DNA of 64,000 nucleotides. Origin: Nilaparvata lugens. Lineage: Eukaryota > Arthropoda > Insecta > Hemiptera > Delphacidae. Below are positions 10,614-20,187 of this stretch, piece by piece. The stretch lies in NCBI RefSeq assembly GCF_014356525.2, contig NC_052504.1:100558051-100622050 (forward strand). Direction: 5' to 3'. The translations under genes and the position numbers were made by a program. Position 1 is the stretch's first letter. Each line of letters opens with the position of its first letter. The notes under the pieces were generated by a model. That model did no database searches. It had not been told where the DNA came from and worked only from the letters and a program-made list of their open reading frames with translations.

Positions 10614-10925
10614 AACAACACTTCACTTTCATGGGCTACTTTTCAACAAGTTAATAAAAACAATATAAAAATCATGAAGTACCCTTTATTATTGAAAAAC
10701 TTCAAAATAGTTCAAAAACTAGTTTCGACCCTAAACTAAGTCATTTTCAAGTTGGAATGTAGAAAATAAATAGATAAGTTGATACTCTATAATATGAACA
10801 TATTTATTTTCTAGATTTCAACTTGAAAATGACCTAAGTTAGGTTCGAAACTAGTTGTTGAACTATTAAAAAGTTCTAAAAAAATAAAGGGTACCTCAAG
10901 ATTCTAATATTGTTTCTATTGACTT
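10614..10925. mobile_element. Foldback MITE (312 bp) with 12-bp flanking direct repeat
   Basis: The arms are inverted copies: 'AACTAGTTTCGACCCTAAAC' and 'GTTAGGTTCGAAACTAGTTG', plus 'GAAGTACCCTTTATT' and 'AATAAAGGGTACCTC'. The direct repeat ATTAATAAACCT (10602-10613 and 10926-10937) flanks the unit exactly, and M1 sequence continues correctly on the far side. Confidence 0.75.
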
Positions 10926-11167
10926 ATTAATAAACCTGTATCAGCTACCGTCTATAGCTATAGAAGACATTGACAAGACAGAGTTGTTCGTCAACGTTGT
11001 TCTCCTATTTTTCTCTATTGCCATTATAACGAGAACCTTACTATAAGATTGGCAATCAGCTGTTAACCATTGGCATTTGCGCTCTGTCATTGATCAAGAC
11101 TAGACACGCCCCAAGTATTACAAATTTGAGAACAACCCAGGAGAAAATTAATTAATATCATTCAGAT

Positions 11168-11421
11168 ATGGAGTGGCCGTAGTCGAGTGGATCAGATGCT
11201 GGCTTCATGATTCAGAGGCCCGGGTTCAAATCCCGGCCCGGGCAAGATATTTATCTCGGGCCACTCCCGTGTTTCGGATGGACACGTTAAGCCGTCGGTC
11301 CCGGCTGCCTAAAAAGCAGTCGTTAGGTCATGTCAGACCTAAAATTGATCAGTTGCGACCTGAAAACTCTGACACCAGACCTGAGCCAGCCAGGTCACTC
11401 GATATTATTATTATTATTATT
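11168..11421 (+). mobile_element. Full-length tRNA-derived SINE (type A), TSD ATTCAGAT
   Basis: The tRNA-like head has an A-box region 'GTAGTCGAGTGG' and B box GGGTTCAAATCCC (11222-11234) inside a GC-rich T-arm. The body 'GTTTCGGATGGACACGTTAA' and 'GACACCAGACCTGAGCC' precede a (TTA)n tail. The 8-bp duplication ATTCAGAT is at 11160-11167 and 11422-11429. The 108-codon frame over it is not a gene. A truncated copy lies at 15366-15517. Confidence 0.9.
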
Positions 11422-11533
11422 ATTCAGATGCTCAGAGCTAATAGCACTGACCTGACAATCAAATTATCTCTGAGTGTCTATGGACGTTCAGGCCGATAGA
11501 TTGCCATATTGAGAACACAATATCAATTCATTC

Positions 11534-11755
11534 CTATAGTGTGGTCCACGTTATAATGGCAGTGAAAAAAAAATAGAAGAATAGTGATGCCGATTCTCTG
11601 CATCAATCAATTATATTTATACACTGTCGAAAACATAAATGTCATCGTTGTGAACCTAGAAAAGGATAGTATCACCGGCTTTGTCGAATGATAGACAAGG
11701 ATAGCAAAACCGAAGTTGATCAAATACTGTCATTATAACGTGGACGTTACGATAG
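11534..11755. mobile_element. M1, internally deleted
   Basis: The left end TATAGTGTGGTCCACGTTA and right end AACGTGGACGTTACGATA enclose only about 220 bp. The middle of the family (ACAATGTAG region) is missing. Confidence 0.7.
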
Positions 11756-11944
11756 ACTAGCTGGTAACCCGTGCTCCGCAAGGGTCCAACTGGAAACTTG
11801 ACTTTCTTCAATCTCAAAGAAGTTAAAATCAAGAATCTATATGCAAAATTTCAAGTTAATCAGTCCAGTAGTTCAGATGTGATGATGCGTCATTCGTTAA
11901 TTTGGACTCAGAATTTGACAAAAATCATGCAGTGTAAACATATA
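11756..11944. repeat. Repeat with 'CCCGTGCTCCGCAAGGG' motif
   Basis: Shares 'GTGCTCCGCAAGGGTCC', 'AAATTTCAAGTTAATCAGTC' and 'CAGATGTGATGATGCGTCA' with blocks at about 34228-35010 and 57443-57880. Unknown class; frames are broken. Confidence 0.6.
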
Positions 11945-12375
11945 TATTTCAAGTAATCATGCACACTAGAAAGAATCTCCATATCTTGAATAAAAGATCC
12001 AATATTCGTGCTTATAACACCAGGAAAAAAGACCTCATTGATATTCCATATCAACGTCTTGTCATAAGCATGAAACACTATGACAGCAAAGGCTTGAGAA
12101 TGTACAATAAGTTGCCATTGGATATAAAATGTTGTGAGAATATTGTTATTTTTAAAAAATTACTTTTTGAGTGGCTGGTTTGAGGACCTTCCTATTGTTT
12201 GACAGAGTTCTTCGATTCTATTTGATGTAATTTATTCTACTTTGTGACTTTAAACTATTGCTTTGACTCTATTATTTTGTAATATTGTATTACTATGACT
12301 TTGTCAATTACCTATATTGGTCTACGACAATAAAATCTATTTATTTATTATTTATTCATCTATTTATTTATTATT
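11945..12375 (+). pseudogene. LINE reverse-transcriptase C-terminal fragment and 3' end
   Basis: The frame 11959-12183 reads like the extreme C-terminus of Jockey/CR1-type LINE ORF2. It has a Y-N-T-R motif (AYNTRKKD), then YNKLPLDIK, then a 'FKKLLFEWL' ending. Position-specific words of this type (N-T-R, then Y-N-x-L-P, then F-K-x-x-L-x-x-W-L) recur across such LINEs. The preceding reverse transcriptase is missing. A 3' UTR follows, then AATAAAATC and a TTTATTTATT tail. It is a dead, 5'-truncated copy; exact clade unknown. Confidence 0.7.
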
Positions 12376-12510
12376 TATTCATAACCTATTTTTGCACAAT
12401 TTCTATCAAAATTCGGGAAAGGTACAGTTTTGTGCTTTAGGCCTGTTTTTTCTCTCCCAATCATTCATAATTGAGAATTATATTGTATCTATCAATGTAA
12501 ATTAGATGAT
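12376..12510 (+). mobile_element. LINE-like 3' end with hairpin
   Basis: GGGAAAGGTACAG and CTGTTTTTTCTCTCCC form an imperfect stem around 'TTTTGTGCTTTAGGC', resembling the stems at 16063 and 56312. No coding remnant. Confidence 0.4.
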
Positions 12511-13190
12511 ATTCCTATAAACCAATTCATCCCTCTATTACATCATTGATTAGAAACCGAATAAGTTAAGCTTAAAACTAATTCAAAGTTCAAAGATGTT
12601 GTAGAATTTTCCATGATAGAATAAAAAGATTCTATGATGTCTTTCCTACTGAAAGAATAGTTGAGAATTGTTCATTGCATGAAGGAACGAACCGTATTAT
12701 TCAATAGAGACTACAAAGTAAACCATATTTCCTCACCAGATCGAAATTTTATTTGATTTTGACATTTACTTATAAGATTCCCTCAACAGATGAACTGCGA
12801 AATGTTACCTTTTATCGAGAGATCGTTGTAATAATTTCATTTTATTTGAAAATTCACTTCAAGACTCTCTCAACGAGCAAACCTCAAAGTGTTACTTTTT
12901 TATCGAAAGATCAAAAGCTTCAGTGAAGCGAACCAAACCATGATACATCTCAGAAATCGATACTTCTCAACTTTTTCGAGAAGGTAAAGTTTTTATTGGA
13001 AGATAGTTACCTTTCTATTGTTAATATAAAGCATCTGCATCTCGTACAAGTTTTGCTGTTCAAAAAGAACAAAAAAACTACCGATTATTAACAAGTGATG
13101 GCGCAAACTTCTACATTGTCGGAGCATCGATGCAAACTTTTCCCAGCTCAAACAAGTTTAGTCTACTAGAAGTGCGTAGTTCTTTCTACA
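12511..13190. other. AT-rich tract with an old tandem duplication
   Basis: Two diverged copies of about 110 bp, each with TTTTATTTGA, then CTCAAC, then a TTTTTATCGA-AGATC block, lie at about 12745-12840 and 12838-12912. No gene was recognised. Confidence 0.4.
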
Positions 13191-13197
13191 CAGTAGT

Positions 13198-13320
13198 GAT
13201 GGAGGAGAAGGGAAAAGAAGGAGAAGGAAGAATAAGGAAGAAATGGTGAAGAAGAAGAAGAAGAAGAAGAAGAAGAAGAAGAAGAAGAAGGAGAAGAAAA
13301 AGAAGAGGAAGGAGGAGAAG
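13198..13320. repeat. (GAA)n/(GGA)n microsatellite
   Basis: A purine-only run dominated by GAAGAAGAA. Confidence 0.9.
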
Positions 13321-13488
13321 ATTGATTGATTGAGTACTTTATTTATATACAGTTCAATAATTATTTTCTTAGTCTATATTATGTAAATTCATCTATATTT
13401 TGCTGTATTGTAAGCTATTGTATATAAGTATAAGCCGGTATATATTGTAATCTACTTAAATAAAGTACTCAATCAATCAATCAATCTT
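13321..13488. repeat. (AATC)n LINE end flanked by an inverted copy of its own tail
   Basis: The left edge is GATTGATTGATTGAGTACTT. The right edge is its inverse, AAGTACTCAATCAATCAATC. The centre is the usual 'GCTGTATTGTAAGCTATTG' 3' end. Two LINE tails in opposite orientation appear fused, with most of one lost. Confidence 0.6.
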
Positions 13489-14259
13489 CTTTTCTACTTC
13501 TATCGAAATGATCTATGAATTTTGAACTGACGTTTCTTCCGTTTTCACTTTTCAGTTTTCTCTTTTTCCTTATTGTATTCTTTTCACTGATTCAAATTAG
13601 AAAGAAATTTTGTTTTTTCCTTTCTTTCATTCGCTATTTGAAATTTTATTATTTTGTAAATTAATATTATTAATTATTATTTATTTTTTTATTTTTTTAT
13701 ATTTATCTTATAATCTTTGTTGTACAGTGTTTTAGTTCTACTTAGAATTGTATTGGAGGGATAAGTGTAAGAGAGGGCCGGCTGCGCCCTAACTTCGCCC
13801 TCCTAGGTTTTTAATAAAGGAAGCTAATCAATCAATCTCTTTAGGGTTGTGTGGTAGAGAGGACCAGAAGTCCAAACTCCACCCTAATAAAGGCAATCAA
13901 TCAATCTCTCTTCCTCTCTTTTTCCCTCCTCCCTCTCTCGATTTCAAGATAAGTTTGGAATACAAATTAAAATGAATATATCATACTCAATACATTATCA
14001 TAAAAATTAATTCTTATATTGTCAATCTATTACCGTGAATCAGTTTATGAGCCAGCATGAATTGATTCAACTATGTAAGATTTTATGAGAAAATTGCAGT
14101 TCAACTAACTGCTGGGATAAGCCTACATGAGTGAATGCATCTAATCCAATCTATTCCATTCTCTCACCCTGTTTAACACTATAAATCTCTTTCTCTCCAT
14201 CTCTTTCTCTCTCTTTCTCTTTCTGTCCCAATTTCCAGAAAATTGAACTTTTCGCTGAT
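13489..14259 (+). repeat. AT-rich spacer and three LINE 3' ends
   Basis: 13489-13763 is AT-rich with no feature. At 13764-13836 a GC-rich hairpin end (GAGGGCCGGC and GCCCTCC) leads to TTAATAAAGG and an ATCAATC tail. At 13838-13905 a second end of the same kind (TAGGGTTGTGTGGTAGAG) follows. 13940-14160 is an AATCT-type end. 14170-14222 is CT-rich. Confidence 0.55.
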
Positions 14260-14317
14260 TAATGATTCGCTTTTAGAGAGACCGTCAACGTTGCAAGTGT
14301 ATGCGACAAAAACGTAG

Positions 14318-14500
14318 AAGGGTTGGGGTGTGTTTCTACTTAAAAGTAGGGGGTGTTAGAAACAGCCTTTGGAAAACCTTGTTATCCTGACAAGGGGGTG
14401 CTCTGATGAGGGGGTGTAGTAACAGGGGTTATAAAGACAGGGGTATGTGGTGGAAGGGCATGTTCAGACAGGGGCGTGTGAATAAAGGGCTTCCAAAGAC
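14318..14500. repeat. G-run-rich degenerate repeat
   Basis: Repeated GGGGTGT, GGGGGTGT and ACAGGGG words every 15-20 bp on the plus strand, in an otherwise AT-rich region. The copy-2 equivalent is about 23960-24140. Confidence 0.5.
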
Positions 14501-15356
14501 GTGGATTGAAAAGTTAATGCATGCTATCACTAGCCTGTTAGCGTTATATACAGAGTGAGCAGCAAGAAAGGTCCAAAGTTGCCTGCTAGCTTACACAAAA
14601 ACGAAATTAATTACTTAGTAATGGTTTCAACGCTCGATTCTGCTGCTATTTTGCTGATAATAGATACAGGTTCGTGATTGAACGAGCGTCAGCGAGTTTT
14701 TACTTTTGACTCAAGGCCAAAGTCGTTTTCCGTCTGTGTGTATGTTCGACTATAACTTTTGAAAGATTTAATATAACAGCTTCATAATTTAAACACATAT
14801 TCTTCGAAACTTTTTACAGGTCAAGTTCGTTGGACAACAAAATTTACTGACTCACACGTAATTTTTCAGATATCACAGATAACATTGGAAGTGAATAAAC
14901 AAATTATTTACTTAATCAGCTGGAGTATTGCATGCTATTGATACAATTTTTCCATCCATTCATTAATGAATGCCTTTGGGGAGCTATCACACAGACAGCC
15001 CTTCATGCGTTGACACATGATTTAAGCTGCTCAATTTGCAACATTATAATTTACAACTTTTAAATCAACAAACTGAATCGAACTGAGATATCAATGTACG
15101 GGTTTCGCCTTTTATTTTCTCTTGAAACTCTATATTCAGTGTTTTCTTGTGGAAATTAGAATTAGAATATTGAAATCGTATATCACATGACCACCTTCTC
15201 ATTCGAAAGAATGAATTTGAATTAATATGAGGGACTAAAATGATGAAGTGACAGATTTATTTTGAAGAGTAATTTTAATTTCAGATAGGATCCCCAATGA
15301 AACCTACTGGAGAAGTAGTCATGTGAAAGAAATATTCAACTGTTTATATAATTCTC
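14501..15356. other. Non-coding part of the duplication
   Basis: Contains 'GGTCAAGTTCGTTGGACAAC' and 'GGAGCTATCACACAGACAGC', both kept in copy 2 (24458 and 24618). Looks like an old repeat; no coding frame. Confidence 0.35.
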
Positions 15357-15365
15357 ACCAACTCT

Positions 15366-15517
15366 CCGTGTTTCGGATGGACACGTTAAGCCGTCGGTCC
15401 CGGCTGCCTAAAAAGCAGTCGTTAGGTCATGTCAGAGGCCCTGAAATCGATCAGCTGCGACCTGAAAACTCTGACACCAGACCTGAGCCAGCCAGGTTAC
15501 TCGATATTATTATTATT
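15366..15517 (+). mobile_element. 5'-truncated type-A SINE, present only in duplication copy 1
   Basis: Sequence from CCGTGTTTCGGATGG to an (ATT)n tail, matching 11276-11421. It is flanked by the 9-bp duplication ACCAACTCT at 15357-15365 and 15518-15526. Copy 2 has a single uninterrupted ACCAACTCT at 24985-24993. Confidence 0.9.
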
Positions 15518-15554
15518 ACCAACTCTGTATGATTGATGTTGCTGGTTTTCAAGA

Positions 15555-15800
15555 TTCTCCATTGATTGATACAATAAATACATCAACAAAATGATAGGGA
15601 GATGAAAAAATAAGGTAACCTTGTGCTATTCCTCTCCCAATTTAGATAAGGATACATATAGTCAGAATTAGGTTAAGTCTTGTAGTTGTTCACTTCACAA
15701 AATTTTCAGTCCTAAATTATTTCCACAACGTAGATTACAATATAAAAGTTCATGAGCGAGTTCTCCAACCCAAAGGGGTCACTAGTCCATTCATTTTCCA
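15555..15800 (-). mobile_element. LINE 3' end, cacaagg type
   Basis: On the minus strand: 'GGACTGAAAATTTTGTGAAG', 'CTATGTGT'-like text, then GGGAGAGGAATAGCACAAGG and a hairpin partner, then TGTATCAATCAAT. Other copies: 21383-22050, 25029-25460, 31509-31685, 33455-33600, 37045-37215, 54765-54895, 55170-55325 (all -) and 56268-56420 (+). No ORF. Confidence 0.65.
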
Positions 15801-15989
15801 CTTTAAGTAATAGAGTATGGTCAGAGAGGAGGTGTTATCTGAACGAGATTGTTCGAGTTCATAGATATCGATATGAATAATTATAAAAGTTCATCATTAC
15901 GGTCGATAAATATTATGTCGATATTGGAGGAATATCGATTCAAACATTGAAATCAGCTTCAGCCAAGAGAGTTATTAATTGAAGACAAT

Positions 15990-16310
15990 TTTTAAAGATG
16001 AGTGTTTTACCTGATTTGTGGGTGCAGGAAAGATTTTCTGAAACTTTTATTTGTTAAAATGTGGGAGAAGACAGTTTTGGGCTATGCCTGTTGTCTTCTC
16101 CCAATCATATTATATTTATTATAATTATGATCTGTAATTGCCAATGAAATAAATAAATATAAAAATGTTTCAGTGAATGACACACCCTGTATTGTAGCGA
16201 AACGTCTCATATTGTAGCACAAAACTTTTTAGGTCAACCTCTATTCATAGCCCAAAAATATCAACCAAATGTGGAAGATTAGCATTTTTCATGAAATCCA
16301 TGAATAAAAA
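15990..16310. repeat. Family R copy with a nested LINE tail
   Basis: R landmarks (CACCCTGTATTGTAGCGAAA, GGTCAACCTCTATTCATAGC) continue after the LINE at 17231. A LINE 3' end of about 127 bp (about 16038-16164) is present here and absent from copy 2. It has a perfect 11-bp stem, GGGAGAAGACA (16063-16073) with TGTCTTCTCCC (16092-16102), and an AATAAATAAATA tail. Confidence 0.7.
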
Positions 16311-17230
16311 TGTAATAGTTAATAGAGTGAGTAGAGATCTTTTTGTGATAAGAAATATGGTAAAATTTGTACCATTATCTGTTTCAAAAATGGTTTACTT
16401 TGCATTGTTTCACTCCCATGTTGCTTATGGGATAGAGTTATGGGGAAGCACTGCAGATTTGCACTTCCAAAAAATATTTAAATTGCAAAAAATAGCTATT
16501 CGCTATTTGGCTGGACTCAAATTTAATGAGTCATGTAGAGAGGCTTTCGTCTATTTGAACATTCTAACTCTACCCTCAATTTATATTTTCAAATTATTAG
16601 TCTTCACTCACGACCATATCTCAGATCTGGCCACAAACGCTGACATCCACAATCATAAGAGGCAGAAATAAATTAGCTTTAAGACAGCACAGGATTCAAC
16701 TGTATGAGAAAATGCCTTCTTACATTGGTTCAAAGCTTTACAATAATTTACCAATTGAGCTGCAGTCCCTAACAAACAAGAATAATTCGAAATGAAATTA
16801 TACAGCTTTCTTGTTGCTTATTATAGTTTCATGAAATTTTGGACCTAGCTGCACAGTTCTTGAAAAGTAATAAATAATAATATTTGACGATTTGTGACAA
16901 AATCAGGAAATTGAAGAAGTTTTGGGCAATACCTGTTTTTTTCTTTTCAGACTATTGTATTGTTCGCTCTATCTGATAAATAAATAAATAAAATGATTAT
17001 TTCTGTAATACATGATTGAAGCATCTAGTAATAATAATTTCTATGTCCTGCACTACTTTTAAAACCTACTTTATGTATCTGATGTCTTGTACTGGTGCTT
17101 ATTTTATGTCCATGATGTGAGTATATTTTCAACAATTCCTCAAGGAATGACCTGTGACTAGACGATATTCAAATGTATATTGTATTATATGCTGTGTTGA
17201 ATAAAGAGATCATCTTATCTTATCTTATCT
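16311..17230 (+). pseudogene. 5'-truncated LINE with reverse-transcriptase C-terminus (copy 1)
   Basis: The frame 16291-16671 contains a run typical of the end of Jockey/CR1-type reverse transcriptases. It has VYFALFHSHVAYGIELWGS, then FKLQKIAIRYLAG, then a SCREAF and LTLPS block, then DIHNH. After a frameshift, LYEKMPSYIGSKLYNNLPIEL follows. The 3' UTR ends in GAATAAAGAGAT and a (CTTAT)n tail. It is inserted into family R: the R text resumes at CAAAAACATCATGC. A second LINE tail is nested at 16830-16990. The counterpart is 25911-26657. It is not functional. Confidence 0.85.
16830..16990 (+). mobile_element. Nested LINE 3' end, copy 1 only
   Basis: Separates TTATAGTTT from ATGATTATTTCTG, which are nearly contiguous in copy 2 (26405-26425). 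Ends with ATAAATAAATAAA. Same 3'-end type as 10331-10569. Confidence 0.75.
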
Positions 17231-17289
17231 CAAAAACATCATGCATTTTTGCAAAGATGGTCAAACATTTAAATCGCTCAAACTCTCAG

Positions 17290-17395
17290 GAATGATAGTA
17301 TAATGACAATATAATAAAATATAATAAAATATATATAAAATAAAATATATATAAATATAATACAATATAATTAGATTGATAACGTTGTTCTCAAA
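17290..17395. repeat. AT-rich minisatellite (ATATAAAATA-like)
   Basis: Irregular reiteration of AATATAATAAAATATA. Copy 2 (about 26725-26795) has a different number of units. It follows the R repeat. Confidence 0.7.
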
Positions 17396-17849
17396 ATTAA
17401 AAAATCAATTGACAGATATTAATAGAATTATTAGTGAAACTATTTGAAAGAAAATACCACTTTCAGTAGAAAATTGAAACAAGACAAATCACATTGGCGA
17501 AATTCACTCTTATTCTTGAATTATAAGCATTTAGTTATCATCTGATTCTGAGTCACAATATAAATTTACAAAGAGAATCCCTTCTGTATCTGTAAAGTGA
17601 CGTCACGTCACCAGAGTATCAAGTTCACAAAGTACTACTTGAATTCTCCAACTCTCAACACCACATTCTTGAAATTGCTTTGAAATTGTGCACTCGCTGT
17701 ATTGTGAGGTCCACGTTGAAATGACAGAAGATAAAGATACCAGAACAACGTTGTCGATACTCTGTCTTGTCAATGCCTTCTCCAAACGGTAGCTGATACA
17801 GGTTTATTGATGTAATATCAACTGTTCATTCTCGTTTAAATTAGACAGT

Positions 17850-18585
17850 AATTTTGTCCACATCATACTGAATCGATCACTATAATGATCCTCATAAGTA
17901 TAATGTTTGTACAAAATGAGACTAATGAAATGAACTGCATTGATATCTTGAGATTTTCGTCGTTTTTGTAGCACCCTGTACTCCTTTTCTAGACGTAAAG
18001 TCTGAGAAATGGACTGGAGTTTTGCAGTGTAGACTGTAGCAGACAAAATCCCTCCAGTTTTATGTTGTCTCATTTATGAACTGGCATCCAGCCAGAGCAA
18101 TTTGGCGCCGCCAGCTTTTCTCTCTCTCTCTCTCTTCCGGTTGAGAGAGAGAGTGAAAGAGAGAGAGTGAGTGAGAGAAGTAGTACAGACGCTGACTTTC
18201 TTTTTGAATGTTGAAATCAATACAGAGAGAGAGAGAGAGAGTGTGTGAGAGAAAGCTGCCGCTATCTCCATAATGTTCGATACTTGATACACCATTGTAG
18301 ACAGCATACAGTTTTTAGGGTATAGTGGAGGGTGACGGAGATTTAATGGGGATGGAAGGAATGATCCATTACGAAATAGGACAACATGGTTTTTGTATTT
18401 TTCTGGGACAGCAGCTGAGTTGGTCTCTCACTCACTCTCTTTCTCTTTTTCTCTTACAGCCTAGTCTCTTCTCAAACTACACAGCTGAGGATATTCACAA
18501 GACTCAAAGACACTCGAAAACAGAGCAAATATGACCGGCACCTTACCTTTTCATCTATCCACTCGTATGTTCTTTGATGTCTCTC
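17850..18585. other. Non-coding insert with inverted GA/CT tracts
   Basis: Minus-strand frames of 89 (17804-18073) and 77 codons (18074-18307) occur here. The 89-codon frame persists in copy 2, but four differences I can read change amino acids, so selection is not supported. (CT)n at 18118-18136 and (GA)n at 18142-18178 and 18222-18245 could pair. Confidence 0.45.
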
Positions 18586-18850
18586 CTCTCCTTCTTCTTC
18601 TTCTCCTTTTTAATCTTCTTCTTCTTTCTCTTCTCCTGCTTCTTCTTCTTCTTCTCCTGCTTCTCCTGCTTCTTCTTCTTCTTCTTCTTCTTCTTCTCCT
18701 TCTTGTTCTTCTCTTCTTCTTCTTCTCTTCTCTTCTTCTTCTTCTTCTTCTTCTTCTTCTTCTTCTTCTCTGCTACTTATTCTTCTTCTTATTCTTCTTT
18801 TCTTTATTCTCTTCTTCTTCTTCTTCTCTTCTTCTTCTTCTTCTTCTTCT

Positions 18851-18885
<35 letters not shown>

Positions 18886-18957
18886 TTCTTCTCTCCGCCT
18901 GCTTCTCCTTCTCCTTCCTCTCTTCTTCTTCCTCTCTTCTTCTTCATCGCTATCTCT
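18586..18957. repeat. (CTT)n microsatellite, copy 1
   Basis: Long imperfect CTT/CTCTT run. Leu-, Phe- and Ser-only frames of 150-160 codons are artefacts. The equivalent in copy 2 (28322-28655) differs in length. Confidence 0.95.
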
Positions 18958-19179
18958 TTTTCGCTCTGCTCCGTTGCCAGATCGTCTTTCAACAATGTAG
19001 AATTAATAATTAATCAAAAAAATACTCATCTTGATTATTGAGAAATCTACTTTCCTACTTAATGAAATAATATTGATCATTTCAAACGAGAATAAACACT
19101 TTACAATCATCAATAAACCTGTTCAGATCGGTTTTTAAACCTAAAGAGAACCTCTTGGGTGTTTCACACCCCAGGGATT

Positions 19180-19412
19180 TTTTCCACTGTTCAAATATAT
19201 TCATAGGCTATATCTATTCATGTATCATTTATGTATAGAACTCATTTTTTGTTGAAGTTTATTGTGTTATGTGTTCCGACTCCTTATTGACTTCTGTGAA
19301 ACGCTTTATTTTGTAGTTGTCTGTGTGACTGTTGTAATGTTTTATGTTTCCTGATGACTATGTCTATTGCCCTATGTGTTTAACGACATTAAAGAATTCA
19401 ATTCGATTCAAT
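19180..19412 (+). mobile_element. LINE 3' end with (AATTC)n tail (copy 1)
   Basis: Ends ACATTAAAGAATTCAATTCGATTCAATTC. Copy 2 (29258-29490) matches, but has about 370 bp more on its 5' side (about 28895-29262). Confidence 0.6.
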
Positions 19413-19549
19413 TCCACCACTTCCAGTCAGTAATAGCATTCTACAAGGTCACCAGCTCATCTTGTTCTTCGTTTGGGGTGTCTAACACCCCAGAGTGTCT
19501 TTTACGTAGGACTTTTAACAAACACTTTTATTACAAAGATTACTTTTAT

Positions 19550-19760
19550 TGTCACTCCAAATATGGGTATGGGATGATGGATCAGATTGGAATAAATGCT
19601 ATGATTCTCTACTACTTGAGATTCAAAACAATAAAATGGAGAGACGTGAGTTTTTGATGGAGTTGTCATTGATCAAGCCATCCGTTCAAACCGGATTAGG
19701 AGCTCCAACACTTGGGCGGAACATACGTACTTCTAAAATCAGTATAAATATTGGTAAGCA
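19550..19760 (+). pseudogene. piggyBac transposase C-terminal fragment (copy 1)
   Basis: Across two frames the sequence gives YGMMDQIGINAMILY, then MERREFLMELS, then a GAPTLGRNIR block. These fall in the same order and spacing as the end of the lepidopteran piggyBac transposase catalytic region (an Y-G-M...I-N-x-x-I-x-Y helix, R-x-x-F-x-x-x-L, and A-P-T-L-x-R). The cysteine-rich C-terminal domain is not visible and at least one frameshift separates the blocks. The match is from memory of the family. The copy at about 29628-29835 has an extra base shifting the frame. A dead remnant. Confidence 0.65.
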
Positions 19761-19936
19761 GTGCTTTACTTTCGATTTCTGTATGCACTTGAACAAAAAT
19801 GATTAAGAAATGATGAAGTATGGGTCTAAGTACTTGTTTTTTCCATATTTTTCAAAGAAAAATGCAGAATTAAATTGGGGTGTTCAACAACCCAGTGTGT
19901 CTACTGTGTTGGCATAAAGTAAGTGTGTCTCTGTAA

Positions 19937-20187
19937 GATTAACAATGTAGATTGATAATTAACAAAATATTTAATCTTGATTATGGAGATTCTTCATGAA
20001 ATCATAGGAAAATATTATTTCCTGCTTGATAAAATATGATTGTTTATTTTAGACTAGGATGAACAGTTAACATTACATCAATAAACCTGCATAAGCTACC
20101 GTCTATAGAAGGCATTGACAACACAGAGGATCGGCAACGTTGTTCCCCTATCTTTCTCCACTGCCATTATAACGTGGACCTCACTAT
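19937..20187. mobile_element. M1, right two-thirds (copy 1)
   Basis: From 'AACAATGTAGATTGATAATT' to the canonical terminus CCATTATAACGTGGACCTCACTATA, well preserved. The left terminus is missing. Counterpart 30015-30264. Confidence 0.8.

Larger units (their letters stand above)
10124..11044. mobile_element. M1 copy carrying two nested insertions
   Basis: It begins ACAGTGAGGTCCACGTTATA at 10124 and ends 'CCATTATAACGAGAACCTTACTATA' near 11044. M1 interior runs to about 10330 and resumes at 10570-10613 and again from 10926. A LINE tail fills 10331-10569 and a foldback element fills 10614-10925. Confidence 0.75.
17703..19130. mobile_element. M1 halves separated by about 1.1 kb (copy 1)
   Basis: M1 left text runs 17703-17845 (GTGAGGTCCACGTTGAAATG to CTGTTCATTCTCGTTT). 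M1 interior resumes at about 18947-19120 (TTGCCAGATCGTC, AACAATGTAGAATTAATAAT). Between them are a CT/GA region, non-repetitive sequence and a CTT tract. Confidence 0.55.

Noticed and set aside
11173..11499. 108-codon frame (+)
   Set aside because: It covers a tRNA-derived SINE with target duplications.
17804..18073. 89-codon frame (-), also open at 27523-27792
   Set aside because: Looks protein-like, but the differences I can read between copies (S/N, Y/H, S/N, R/G) all change amino acids, and its end lies in M1. No sign of purifying selection.
18531..19041. Frames of 155-160 codons (+) made of Leu, Phe and Ser
   Set aside because: Translation of the CTT microsatellite; all frames are low complexity and length varies between duplication copies.
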